Below, piece after piece: positions 6,979 through 13,706 of a stretch of DNA of 31,136 nucleotides. The notes beneath the pieces are model-generated. The model did no database searches. It saw only the letters and a list, made by a program, of their open reading frames with translations, and was not told the DNA's origin. The stretch comes from a virus. The DNA is taken from positions 1-31,136 of the IMG/VR virus record IMGVR_UViG_3300047667_001188; one strand, written 5' to 3'. Numbering within the stretch: position 1 is the stretch's first letter; the number at the start of each line of letters is the position of its first letter. A program made the translations under genes and the position numbers.

Positions 6979-7377
6979 ATGACCGACGCACCAGAAACAA
7001 TATGGGCCGGACCCTCAGAAGACGATAAGGGCGTCTTTTGGGACGTAGGGCATTGGGATGCAGATTTTGACAAAGACTGCATTGAATACACCCGCACCGA
7101 CAAAGCCCAAGCGCAGGTTGAAGGCTTCCAAGAACGCATTTCAGAGCTTGTAGCCTTATTGGATCAACAGCTTGGCACGCCTTGCGAAGCGATACGCCAC
7201 GCGCAGGAAATAGAGGAATCCCAAGCGCGGATTGCTGAATTTAAGGTAACGCTGGAATGGTACGCTGCGCACGTTGCAGACTGCCGCAAGCTAGGTCGCG
7301 ATGGTGACGTAGCACGCGGGAAGCTGGACCGCGACGGCGGCACTAAAGCCCGCGAAGCCCTGAAGGTGACATCATGA
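6979..7377 (+). CDS. Hypothetical protein, partly coiled coil
   Basis: The predicted protein has 132 residues. The N-terminus (APETIWAGPSEDDKG...) resembles a short domain often seen in small phage proteins, and residues 45-90 are helical with a coiled-coil look. I chose the ATG at 6979, one base after the previous stop, over an upstream TTG. It overlaps the next gene by ATGA. Confidence 0.65.
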   Translation: MTDAPETIWAGPSEDDKGVFWDVGHWDADFDKDCIEYTRTDKAQAQVEGFQERISELVALLDQQLGTPCEAIRHAQEIEESQARIAEFKVTLEWYAAHVADCRKLGRDGDVARGKLDRDGGTKAREALKVTS

Positions 7378-7706
7378 GTATGCGTGACAAGATTGCCAAG
7401 ATTATTTGGGACTATGGCATTCATGAGAACTACCACCAAGCAGCAGCCGCCGCTATCCTAGCCGCCCTGCCTGACATGATTGCGCCGCTGGTTTGGGTGA
7501 CGTCTAAAAATGGCAACGCCCTCAAAACAAAGATGAGTCTTGGTATCCAATACAGGATGCAAGTGGCCCTGTCGGGTCGCGTGATGTGGAGCGTGAATAC
7601 TGTTAAGGGGTGGCACAATGCAGCGGACAAGTTTGAAGCAGCGGACCACATCGACGCCCACCACCGCAACGCTATCATGGCAGAACTAACGGGGGTGGCA
7701 TCATGA
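7374..7706 (+). CDS. Hypothetical protein
   Basis: The predicted protein has 110 residues (MSMRDKIAKIIWDYG...). A helical N-terminus with an alanine run is followed by a beta-like part. It overlaps both neighbours by ATGA, which indicates translational coupling through three genes. No family is recognised. Confidence 0.65.
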   Translation: MSMRDKIAKIIWDYGIHENYHQAAAAAILAALPDMIAPLVWVTSKNGNALKTKMSLGIQYRMQVALSGRVMWSVNTVKGWHNAADKFEAADHIDAHHRNAIMAELTGVAS

Positions 7707-7993
7707 CCGAGAACCCTTGGAACGTTGCATCCCAGCGAGATACCACCGACCTGACAGATGCCAAACTGGCCGCCCGTCGCTGCATCGACACATACTTCAG
7801 GCGTCGCGGCCAGATTATCGGCAGCACCGCTCAGTCCCTATTTGTAGCCGGTGGCCCAGAGCTTTTCGACTGGATCTCCAAGCAAACGCCTAAAGGATCG
7901 ACTATCTCAGAGACCCTTGCCGCGATTGCTCTGGATGAAATGCGGAAGGAAAGCGACAAGGCCGATGCAACAAAAACTCAATCTGACCGTTGA
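7703..7993 (+). CDS. Hypothetical protein
   Basis: The predicted protein has 96 residues, mostly helical, with a charged C-terminus. It is the last gene of the coupled series and stops just before the promoter at 8000. No family is recognised. Confidence 0.65.
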   Translation: MTENPWNVASQRDTTDLTDAKLAARRCIDTYFRRRGQIIGSTAQSLFVAGGPELFDWISKQTPKGSTISETLAAIALDEMRKESDKADATKTQSDR

Positions 7994-7999
7994 TTATAT

Positions 8000-8070
8000 T
8001 TGCCATAAATAGCGATATTTGATATAGATTGATTATCGGGCAACGCAGCCCATCAAATTGGAGACATCTA
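8000..8070 (+). promoter_or_regulatory. Promoter with operator and 5' hairpin leader
   Basis: TTGCCA (8000-8005), 17 bp and TATAGA (8023-8028) form the promoter. The operator TAGC-GATATTT-GATA (8010-8024) ends in the -10 as in the other copies. The predicted start is near 8035, and the hairpin GGGC-AACGCA-GCCC is at 8038-8051. The loop differs from AATGAA but the stem is unchanged. TTGGAGAC precedes the ATG at 8071. Confidence 0.78.
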
Positions 8071-9534
8071 ATGAACGCACAAACCAAAATTGACCCGAAA
8101 ACGCAGGTTGCCACCCGCCTTCAAATCTCGGAGCTTTGCAAGTTCCGCGGCGAGGCTTTGGAGAAAATGCGCGAGAGTGCCGTTGCTCTGGACGCGGCAT
8201 ATGCGATCGGTGAAGAGGCATCAGCCAAGGCGAGGCGGGCCACAATGGGTCGCGGGATCGGCGGGGCCCTGTACGCCTCAGAGCACGACACAGCCTATGG
8301 TGCGCTTTTCAAGAGCAGCAAGTTTGACGTCGAGGCCAGCATGGAGAGTTACCGCAAAAATCTGGACCGTGGCGTCTGGACCCAGCTGCTCGAAACCACC
8401 GGCATCCAGACGATGATGGACGCAACGGCGCTGAAGGAATTGCGGGCGTCCATCAGTGACGATGTTCCAGAGGCTTCAGAGGCAAACGTCAGGGCGACAA
8501 TCGAGACGCTTTTTGCCGACGCCGATATGATCTTCAGTCGCGGTCTTGTGAATTGCTTTGCCAAACTGGACCGGCGCTTCAAGAGCCACGACGGCTTCAA
8601 GATCGGCGGCCGCATCATTATCGACCGCGCCTTCAGTGAAATGTTCGGCAGCACCAACTACGGATCCACTTGGGACACGATTGCAGATGTCGAGCGGGTG
8701 CTTGCCGTGCTGGACGATAAAAACCCTGAAGGCAGCTCAGTGCTGCGGGCCAAGGTCGACGCTGACCGGACAAAGAATTACGGCCCCATGCAGTCGAAAA
8801 CTGAGACGGACTATTTCAGAATCGACGGCTTCAAAAACGGCAACGCGCACCTTTGGTTCACTCGTGACGATCTTGTCAAAAAGGCCAACCAAATCCTCGG
8901 CGATCACTATGGCGAAGTGCTGCCAGACGCCTATCAGGGCGGCGATGACAGCGACCTGTTCAATAAGTCCAACGTGCCGGCCAAGGATCTGCAGTTCTAC
9001 CCGACACCATCGCCCGCGGTTAATGTCTTGCTGGACCGGCTCCACCTGTCGGAAGGCGCGAAAGTTCTGGAACCTTCAGCCGGTCAGGGGGCTATTGTCT
9101 TAGAAGCCGCACGCCTCGGCGCCAAAGTGACCGCAATCGAGATCAACCCCGATCACTGCGCGGTGCTCAAGAGCAGGGCGTCACAGATGGCGGGCAACGG
9201 GTCCATACGCTTGAAACAAGCCAATTTCCTTGCTGTCACGCCATCCCCCACATTCGACTTTGTTCTGATGAACCCGCCCTTCTATGGCACGCACTACATG
9301 GACCACGTAAAGCACGCATTCGAGTTCCTGAGCGATGGCGGCATGCTGAGGGCGATCCTGCCAGCATCGGCAGAGGTCAACGAGAGCCGCAAGCACAGCG
9401 CCTTCCGCAAGTGGGCGATGGAGCATAATGATCTGGGCTGGGCTGGGCCATTCCGCGACCTTCCTGCCGAAAGCTTCAAGGATAGCGGCACGATGATCCA
9501 GACGGTTGTGCTGCACCTTCGTAAGCGTCGTTAA
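8071..9534 (+). CDS. DUF4942 / N6-adenine DNA methyltransferase
   Basis: The predicted protein has 487 residues. The long N-terminal part (1-300) matches the DUF4942 type. It is followed by a class I methyltransferase domain with motif I VLEPSAGQGAI (about 332-342) and the catalytic NPPF motif (401-404) of N6-adenine enzymes. It is probably a second phage methyltransferase for protection from host restriction. The ATG at 8071 is chosen for the TTGGAGA site directly after the leader hairpin; the longer frame from 8029 would put the hairpin inside the coding region. Confidence 0.85.
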   Translation: MNAQTKIDPKTQVATRLQISELCKFRGEALEKMRESAVALDAAYAIGEEASAKARRATMGRGIGGALYASEHDTAYGALFKSSKFDVEASMESYRKNLDRGVWTQLLETTGIQTMMDATALKELRASISDDVPEASEANVRATIETLFADADMIFSRGLVNCFAKLDRRFKSHDGFKIGGRIIIDRAFSEMFGSTNYGSTWDTIADVERVLAVLDDKNPEGSSVLRAKVDADRTKNYGPMQSKTETDYFRIDGFKNGNAHLWFTRDDLVKKANQILGDHYGEVLPDAYQGGDDSDLFNKSNVPAKDLQFYPTPSPAVNVLLDRLHLSEGAKVLEPSAGQGAIVLEAARLGAKVTAIEINPDHCAVLKSRASQMAGNGSIRLKQANFLAVTPSPTFDFVLMNPPFYGTHYMDHVKHAFEFLSDGGMLRAILPASAEVNESRKHSAFRKWAMEHNDLGWAGPFRDLPAESFKDSGTMIQTVVLHLRKRR

Positions 9535-9541
9535 AAAAAAT

Positions 9542-9566
9542 GCAGTGCAATGTCGATTTGCACTGT
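9542..9566 (-). terminator. Hairpin with T-run on the minus strand
   Basis: CAGTGCAA (9543-9550) pairs with TTGCACTG (9558-9565). Read on the minus strand the stem is followed by CATTTTTTTT, the form of an intrinsic terminator. No leftward gene ends here, so it would stop antisense transcripts entering the methyltransferase gene. The right arm also overlaps the -35 of the rightward promoter. Confidence 0.5.
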
Positions 9567-9636
9567 ACGCCAGATATCATTTAACGCTATGAATAGTTAT
9601 CGGGCAATGAAGCCCACCAACATTGGAGACTACAAA
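9564..9636 (+). promoter_or_regulatory. Promoter with operator and 5' hairpin leader
   Basis: TGTACG (9564-9569), 18 bp and TATGAA (9588-9593) form the promoter. The operator is TATC-ATTTAAC-GCTA (9575-9589). The predicted start is near 9600, with the perfect hairpin GGGC-AATGAA-GCCC at 9602-9615 and TTGGAGAC before the ATG at 9637. The spacer is one base longer than usual. Confidence 0.72.
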
Positions 9637-9882
9637 ATGTCAGTTTACACCCACAAAACCCGCGACACACACGAGCCTTGCACCTTCGTCAAAATGATTG
9701 TGACCGATGCGCCGCTCGAAGATCTGAACCTGTCGGATGACTGGTTCGAAATTGATCCACAAGAGGTTGCCGACATCGAGGCGCTGACCGGCATGGATTA
9801 CGCGGATGCCGATGGCTACGCGCATGTGATGACAGAATTTACAAACGGCGGCGATAAAGTCCGCAAATATGGGAGGCTCTAA
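9637..9882 (+). CDS. Small acidic hypothetical protein
   Basis: The predicted protein has 81 residues (MSVYTHKTRDTHEP...). It is rich in aspartate and glutamate in its second half. The ATG at 9637 follows the hairpin leader and a GGAGA site; upstream in-frame starts would include the leader. It overlaps the next gene by one base (TAATG). No family is recognised. Confidence 0.7.
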   Translation: MSVYTHKTRDTHEPCTFVKMIVTDAPLEDLNLSDDWFEIDPQEVADIEALTGMDYADADGYAHVMTEFTNGGDKVRKYGRL

Positions 9883-10490
9883 TGAGCATTACATTCGAAC
9901 AGTTTCTACTCAGCAAGCACATCGGCAAAGCCAACATTTACTACTGCGGCGGGGCCTTGGTGATATTCAAGCCAGCCGCCAACGAGGGTGATTTTCAGTA
10001 CGCGCTTGAGTCAGATGGCATCATGGTCATGATCGACCAGCTGCACGTCTTGGAGCGACGCCTATATGACGACCTTGGGTTTGAATATGATCCGTCTACT
10101 TTCGGCGTCTTTGATCCAGAGCAGCAATATGCAGGTCGAGGCACCCACGCTGGCATGATTGCTCTGCTCGGTGATTATTGCAATTTCTACGGCATCACCG
10201 CGCGATCAGCAAACGAGCTGGCTGACGAACCGGCGCTGCACGAATGGCACCATGTCTGGTTCCAAAACTTCGTGACGGTCTGGCATAACATTCCAGCGGT
10301 TGAGATCGTGGCAAAGCCATACAAATGGGTCTGCGGCAGGTGTGGCAAACAGTCGATATACTGGGAGGCCTCAGCCTACTGGGACACCGAAACGCAGAAG
10401 CTCAAAATGAGTGATGGATTTAATGAATGGCACCAGAATTTCTGCGGCGACTGCGGCGCTGGTGGTGAAGCCAAGAAAGTGGAGATTTAG
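9882..10490 (+). CDS. Hypothetical protein with C-terminal zinc ribbon
   Basis: The predicted protein has 202 residues. The first 145 have no recognised domain. The C-terminus has CGRCGK (about 152-157) and FCGDCG (about 189-194), a four-cysteine zinc ribbon. A short GGGAGGCT site precedes the ATG. The function is unknown; a nucleic-acid or protein contact is possible. Confidence 0.7.
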   Translation: MSITFEQFLLSKHIGKANIYYCGGALVIFKPAANEGDFQYALESDGIMVMIDQLHVLERRLYDDLGFEYDPSTFGVFDPEQQYAGRGTHAGMIALLGDYCNFYGITARSANELADEPALHEWHHVWFQNFVTVWHNIPAVEIVAKPYKWVCGRCGKQSIYWEASAYWDTETQKLKMSDGFNEWHQNFCGDCGAGGEAKKVEI

Positions 10491-10492
10491 AA

Positions 10493-10738
10493 ATGCCAAA
10501 ATTTGAAGTGCAAGTGGGTCGCGATGCTCGTGTTTATTACACGGCGACGATTGAAGCCGAGAGCTTGGAAGCAGCAAAAGCCTTGAACGGACGTCACGGG
10601 TTTGACGCGCCAAAAGGCACCGTATGGAACAAAGATGGATTGGATGAATTCGACAACGTGGAGACTGTCAACATTTACGATCCAGACACAGCTGAAATGT
10701 TCGCGACGTACACCAGTGGCGATGGTTGGGAGGAATAA
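10493..10738 (+). CDS. Small acidic hypothetical protein
   Basis: The predicted protein has 81 residues. The N-terminal pattern (MPKFEVQVGRDARVYYTATIEA followed by SLEAAK) is a beta-beta-alpha arrangement seen in many small phage proteins of unknown role. GTGGAGAT precedes the ATG, and the spacing to both neighbours is tight. Confidence 0.7.
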   Translation: MPKFEVQVGRDARVYYTATIEAESLEAAKALNGRHGFDAPKGTVWNKDGLDEFDNVETVNIYDPDTAEMFATYTSGDGWEE

Positions 10739-10739
10739 A

Positions 10740-10922
10740 ATGACCAATGAAACCGAGCAGAGATTGAAGCAGCTAAAATTGGAGCGTGAAAGCTACCATT
10801 GGCGCTGGAAGCAACTGAACCCCAGATCAAGACGCGCCATTGCATTGAGCACGCTTGTGCGGGACCGGACGGCTCAAATCTTAAAGCTTGGAAGTCCTAA
10901 CCTAGCGTTGCCAAAATCATGA
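10740..10922 (+). CDS. Small basic hypothetical protein
   Basis: The predicted protein has 60 residues (MTNETEQRLKQLKLERES...). It is helical and strongly basic, starting one base after the previous stop with GGGAGGAATAAA as ribosome site. It overlaps the next gene by ATGA. No family is recognised. Confidence 0.6.
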   Translation: MTNETEQRLKQLKLERESYHWRWKQLNPRSRRAIALSTLVRDRTAQILKLGSPNLALPKS

Positions 10923-11347
10923 CTGAGTTTGCCCCACATGGCGGGTCTTACGACAGCGGCCACCCTTGGTATTACAAGCTGGGTGGCCGAATCCTAACGC
11001 CGGAAGAGATCATCGATCAGGCTCGGAACGATCTGGCCAAGCGTCACTTCGTCCAGCAGTACGCCAAGTTTGACCGGATGGACGAGCCGAGGCGGTCCAT
11101 TGAAATTGCAGAAACGATCAAGTCGATTGAATACGTCATGCAGGCTTATATCGCTCGATATCTGGAATGCGTGGCCGAGATCAAAACGCTGCGAACTGTC
11201 TTCGGCCCGTGGCCATTCGATCAGGTCAAAGAGACCTACAACGAGCCCAACACAGCGATTAGCTTGAGGCACAACCACATCAGCTACGCGGCCGCGCAGA
11301 TCAAGGCTCTCAGGTCATTTCAGACGCAGGGCGATCTTTTTGGATGA
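10919..11347 (+). CDS. Hypothetical protein
   Basis: The predicted protein has 142 residues. The aromatic N-terminus (MTEFAPHGGSYDSGHPWYYK) is followed by mostly helical sequence. It is the last gene before the next promoter (-35 at 11363). No family is recognised. Confidence 0.65.
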   Translation: MTEFAPHGGSYDSGHPWYYKLGGRILTPEEIIDQARNDLAKRHFVQQYAKFDRMDEPRRSIEIAETIKSIEYVMQAYIARYLECVAEIKTLRTVFGPWPFDQVKETYNEPNTAISLRHNHISYAAAQIKALRSFQTQGDLFG

Positions 11348-11362
11348 AGTGTCGATTTTCAC

Positions 11363-11433
11363 TTTACAGCGATAGCCATAAACGCTACAAATAGTTTAAG
11401 GGCAATGAAGCCCAACCGATCAGGAGATTAAAA
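11363..11433 (+). promoter_or_regulatory. Promoter with operator and 5' hairpin leader
   Basis: TTTACA (11363-11368), 17 bp and TACAAA (11386-11391) form the promoter. The operator is TAGC-CATAAAC-GCTA (11373-11387). The predicted start is near 11398, the hairpin GGGC-AATGAA-GCCC is at 11400-11413, and CAGGAGAT precedes the ATG at 11434. An AAGTG/CACTT inverted repeat lies across the -35. From CATAAACGCTAC to the ribosome site this copy is nearly identical to the one at 12115. Confidence 0.8.
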
Positions 11434-11868
11434 ATGAAACCGACAATCGTAAGCGTAGAATACTCCGAAGCTGGCGGCGCCCTTACATCGGGAGCCGTCA
11501 TGGACTTCACAGCATTCGAGGCCGAGGCCCTGAAGGCCGCTCTGGGCCACAAAGGCGGGGGCTACCTCAAGACGGGAGTGTCTGTCCACTTTGATACCGG
11601 CGACACCTACGCATGCCGGTTGGATCTCGGTGACGAAGAATCGGGCTTTGCTGACGGCATGCGCAACCGGATCAAATTCCACGAAAGCGTTGTTGGCCAG
11701 CAGAAGTTATTTGAGGCTCCGAAACTGATACGCGAAGGCCAAGAAGAGCTGTACGCCCTATGGATCCAGATGGACTTTTCACCGGACATGGCGTGGTGCA
11801 CTTGGGAGATCCAAGGCCTTCGCCAGCCGGTCGACACCATCTTTTGCACCGCAACAACCCGCCACTAG
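11434..11868 (+). CDS. Hypothetical protein, possibly LPD25-like
   Basis: The predicted protein has 144 residues. The first 90 (VSVEYSEAGGAL...DTGDTYACRLDLG) resemble the LPD25 type of small phage/plasmid domain, which is found alone or in large polyvalent proteins and has no established activity. The resemblance is from memory of the pattern and should be treated as tentative. The remainder is unassigned. It is the first gene behind the promoter at 11363. Confidence 0.6.
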   Translation: MKPTIVSVEYSEAGGALTSGAVMDFTAFEAEALKAALGHKGGGYLKTGVSVHFDTGDTYACRLDLGDEESGFADGMRNRIKFHESVVGQQKLFEAPKLIREGQEELYALWIQMDFSPDMAWCTWEIQGLRQPVDTIFCTATTRH

Positions 11869-11878
11869 GAGAGAGCCA

Positions 11879-12088
11879 ATGCCAAAATTCAACCGCACCG
11901 CCACTGTCGAATTCGCGATCTTAGGATCTGAGCAGAACGTCACCGTCAGCAACCTGCCCTACGTCTGGGATAGCGACGAGGGCCCGCACATCGATCAGCA
12001 GGCAGTCTTCGATGCTATCGCCTACCTGCGCGATCTGGGCGTCGAGGGAGGGCTTGGCACGGTCTCAGTTTTGACCAGCAGTCGTTAA
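11879..12088 (+). CDS. Small hypothetical protein
   Basis: The predicted protein has 69 residues (MPKFNRTATVEFAILG...). It is acidic, beta-rich at the N-terminus and helical after. A TAGGAGAG site precedes the ATG. It is probably co-transcribed with the gene before it and ends just ahead of the next promoter. Confidence 0.65.
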   Translation: MPKFNRTATVEFAILGSEQNVTVSNLPYVWDSDEGPHIDQQAVFDAIAYLRDLGVEGGLGTVSVLTSSR

Positions 12089-12114
12089 AAATTGTCTCGC
12101 ATGTCGTTTTTCTC

Positions 12115-12185
12115 TGTACAACAATATCCATAAACGCTACAAATAGTTTAAGGGCAACGAAGCCCCAACTGATCAGGAGATCAAA
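12115..12185 (+). promoter_or_regulatory. Promoter with operator and 5' hairpin leader
   Basis: TGTACA (12115-12120), 17 bp and TACAAA (12138-12143) form the promoter. The operator is TATC-CATAAAC-GCTA (12125-12139). The predicted start is near 12150, the hairpin GGGC-AACGAA-GCCC is at 12152-12165, and CAGGAGAT lies before the ATG at 12186. The loop has C where most copies have T. Confidence 0.8.
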
Positions 12186-12623
12186 ATGACAAACGTAGCA
12201 AAATTCAAACTCGGCGCACTGCTTCACAGCTTCCCAGCTTGGGACATCTACGAAGCCAAGCCGCGCCTACACGTTTACCTTCTTGTTTCGCGACCAATAT
12301 TCATGGCTGGCGATGTCGTTGGCATCCCTTACGAGACAGCGCGACACGGCACCCTGCACCACTGGTTTAGTTTCAACTCGGTCGTCAGCTATGCCTTGGA
12401 GTATCGCGAGGATCCGATCGCTGCGTACAGCAAAGCCTTGGAGCGCGGCCACCCAACCCACTGGGTCAACACCATACCGACAGTTTTGACCAGCGACACG
12501 CAGGACAAAGAAAACCGCGTTTCGGTTAACTGGGGTGATGAAGTGATCTTTGAAGGCAAGCTCTTCAAAATCGCCAAAGCCCCGAACGATAACGCCACCC
12601 TAATTGGAGCAATCTATGACTGA
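12186..12623 (+). CDS. Hypothetical protein
   Basis: The predicted protein has 145 residues (MTNVAKFKLGALLHSF...). The C-terminal third (RVSVNWGDEVIFEGKLFKIA) is beta-like. No family is recognised. It overlaps the next gene by 8 nt. Confidence 0.65.
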   Translation: MTNVAKFKLGALLHSFPAWDIYEAKPRLHVYLLVSRPIFMAGDVVGIPYETARHGTLHHWFSFNSVVSYALEYREDPIAAYSKALERGHPTHWVNTIPTVLTSDTQDKENRVSVNWGDEVIFEGKLFKIAKAPNDNATLIGAIYD

Positions 12624-12972
12624 CAGACGCACAATCATGAACGAAATCACGGCCGATCCGGTCGCCGCCTTTATCGAGCACGGCGGCGGCGATGACGACA
12701 CGGCGCTGCAGGAATTGCCAAACCATATGAGAGGGGGAATCGTGAGGTATGTCTTGCTTGGCATCCCGACCGGATCTTTTCTGAAGGCCGTTTTTAGCTT
12801 CGACGATGAATTTGCGGCGCACAAGGCCGGTTCCAGAAACCTACCGCACCTTGATGCCTTCTTTGAATTTGTGGAAAACGAATGCCCCGCGGACTGCCAA
12901 GGATCTGCCGATGTGGTCGGCAAGTGGAGCAATCAAAACGGGCTTCTGCAGTTGGAGCAAAGCGATGACTGA
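12616..12972 (+). CDS. Acidic hypothetical protein
   Basis: The predicted protein has 118 residues (MTDRRTIMNEITADPV...). It is acidic with two cysteines near the C-terminus. The ATG at 12616 has TTGGAGC upstream and overlaps the previous gene. No family is recognised. Confidence 0.6.
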   Translation: MTDRRTIMNEITADPVAAFIEHGGGDDDTALQELPNHMRGGIVRYVLLGIPTGSFLKAVFSFDDEFAAHKAGSRNLPHLDAFFEFVENECPADCQGSADVVGKWSNQNGLLQLEQSDD

Positions 12973-13093
12973 TCAGCGCAAAAATATCGGGGACAAAGTT
13001 AAGCCGACAACTCCGCCCCCCCCCACAACACCCAACCACCCACAAAACAGCTTAAACGCAACACAAGCCCCGATTTGGCGGCGCAGGAGTTAA
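12965..13093 (+). CDS. Short proline-rich ORF with C9 tract
   Basis: The predicted protein has 42 residues (MTDQRKNIGDKVKPTT, then a proline/threonine stretch). It overlaps the end of the previous gene by 8 nt and ends 3 nt before the next start. A run of nine C residues at about 13016-13024 encodes the prolines and is prone to slippage. It may be a real small protein or only a leader to the HTH gene. Confidence 0.4.
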   Translation: MTDQRKNIGDKVKPTTPPPPTTPNHPQNSLNATQAPIWRRRS

Positions 13094-13096
13094 AAT

Positions 13097-13495
13097 ATGA
13101 CCAACGACACATCAACGCCGGAAGGCTTTCGACAGGCGCGGGAGGATTTGGGTCTTTCAGTCGCCCAAGTCGCCCGCTTACTTCAAACCAACGAACGCAC
13201 AGTGAAGCGATGGGAGTCATCTGATGACCGGATGGTGCACCCGACTGCCGCGATGGTGATGGACTGGTTTGCAGGCGGCTTCCGCCCACCAGAATGGCCG
13301 GAGAAAATGACTGGAAACGAAATGCTTGATATCCGCTGCGGCATGATGATGTCAGTCAGCCAGATGGGCGAACTTCTGGACGTCGAAGATGACACGATCC
13401 TGAAATGGGAAAGCGATAACCGAGGCCCACCCGCTATAGTTCAGCAGGCCTTGACTTGGCTGCAATCCGGTGACGTTCCAGCGGGCTTATACTAG
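13097..13495 (+). CDS. Tandem helix-turn-helix regulator
   Basis: The 132-residue protein has two XRE-like HTH units: residues about 8-38 (GLSVAQVARLLQTNERTVKRWES) and 75-105 (MSVSQMGELLDVEDDTILKWES). Both end in the same W-E-S signature, suggesting an internal duplication. A single chain with two HTH units could bind an inverted repeat without dimerising, so it is a second candidate for the shared operator. The GCAGGAGTTAAAAT site is clear. Confidence 0.75.
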   Translation: MTNDTSTPEGFRQAREDLGLSVAQVARLLQTNERTVKRWESSDDRMVHPTAAMVMDWFAGGFRPPEWPEKMTGNEMLDIRCGMMMSVSQMGELLDVEDDTILKWESDNRGPPAIVQQALTWLQSGDVPAGLY

Positions 13496-13544
13496 CCAAG
13501 GGCGAGGATCTGGAAGCAGACTTGGATTGAAAAATGATCTTCGC

Positions 13545-13646
13545 TTGATTAGGGAAGCATTTGGCGCTATCCCTAAATAAATGGGGTCGGAGCGTTGACG
13601 CGCTACCGACCCCGATTGAAACCTTGATGCGACCAAGAGGACAACC
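13545..13646 (+). promoter_or_regulatory. Promoter with operator and large 5' hairpin before the replication genes
   Basis: TTGATT (13545-13550), 17 bp and TATCCC (13568-13573) form the promoter. The operator-like AAGC-ATTTGGC-GCTA (13555-13569) is in the standard position. The predicted start is near 13580. Instead of GGGC/GCCC, the leader has GGGGTCGG (13583-13590) pairing with CCGACCCC (13606-13613), extended by AGCG/CGCT inside with one bulged A. AGAGGA gives the ribosome site for the ATG at 13647. There is no T-run after the hairpin, so it is unlikely to be a terminator. Confidence 0.7.
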
Positions 13647-13706
13647 ATGAACTCAGTTCTTAAACAAATAATCTCTCTGCATCAAGCGTGGCATGCTCAG
13701 TTATGA
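13647..13706 (+). CDS. 19-residue leader peptide
   Basis: The peptide reads MNSVLKQIISLHQAWHAQL, with AGAGGACAACC before the ATG. Its TGA overlaps the ATG of the next gene (ATGA at 13703-13706). The good ribosome site and the overlap suggest that its translation feeds ribosomes to the DUF1376-HNH gene, which has no good site of its own. It could also be an attenuator peptide working with the hairpin above. Confidence 0.55.
   Translation: MNSVLKQIISLHQAWHAQL

Noticed and set aside
8029-8070. Upstream start for the DUF4942 methyltransferase
   Set aside because: It would translate the leader hairpin and ribosome site and begin before the predicted transcription start.
13583-13622. A palindrome followed by GATTGAAACC, resembling the end of a CRISPR repeat
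   Set aside because: It occurs once, with no spacers and no cas genes. Its place four bases after a predicted start explains it better as a leader hairpin.
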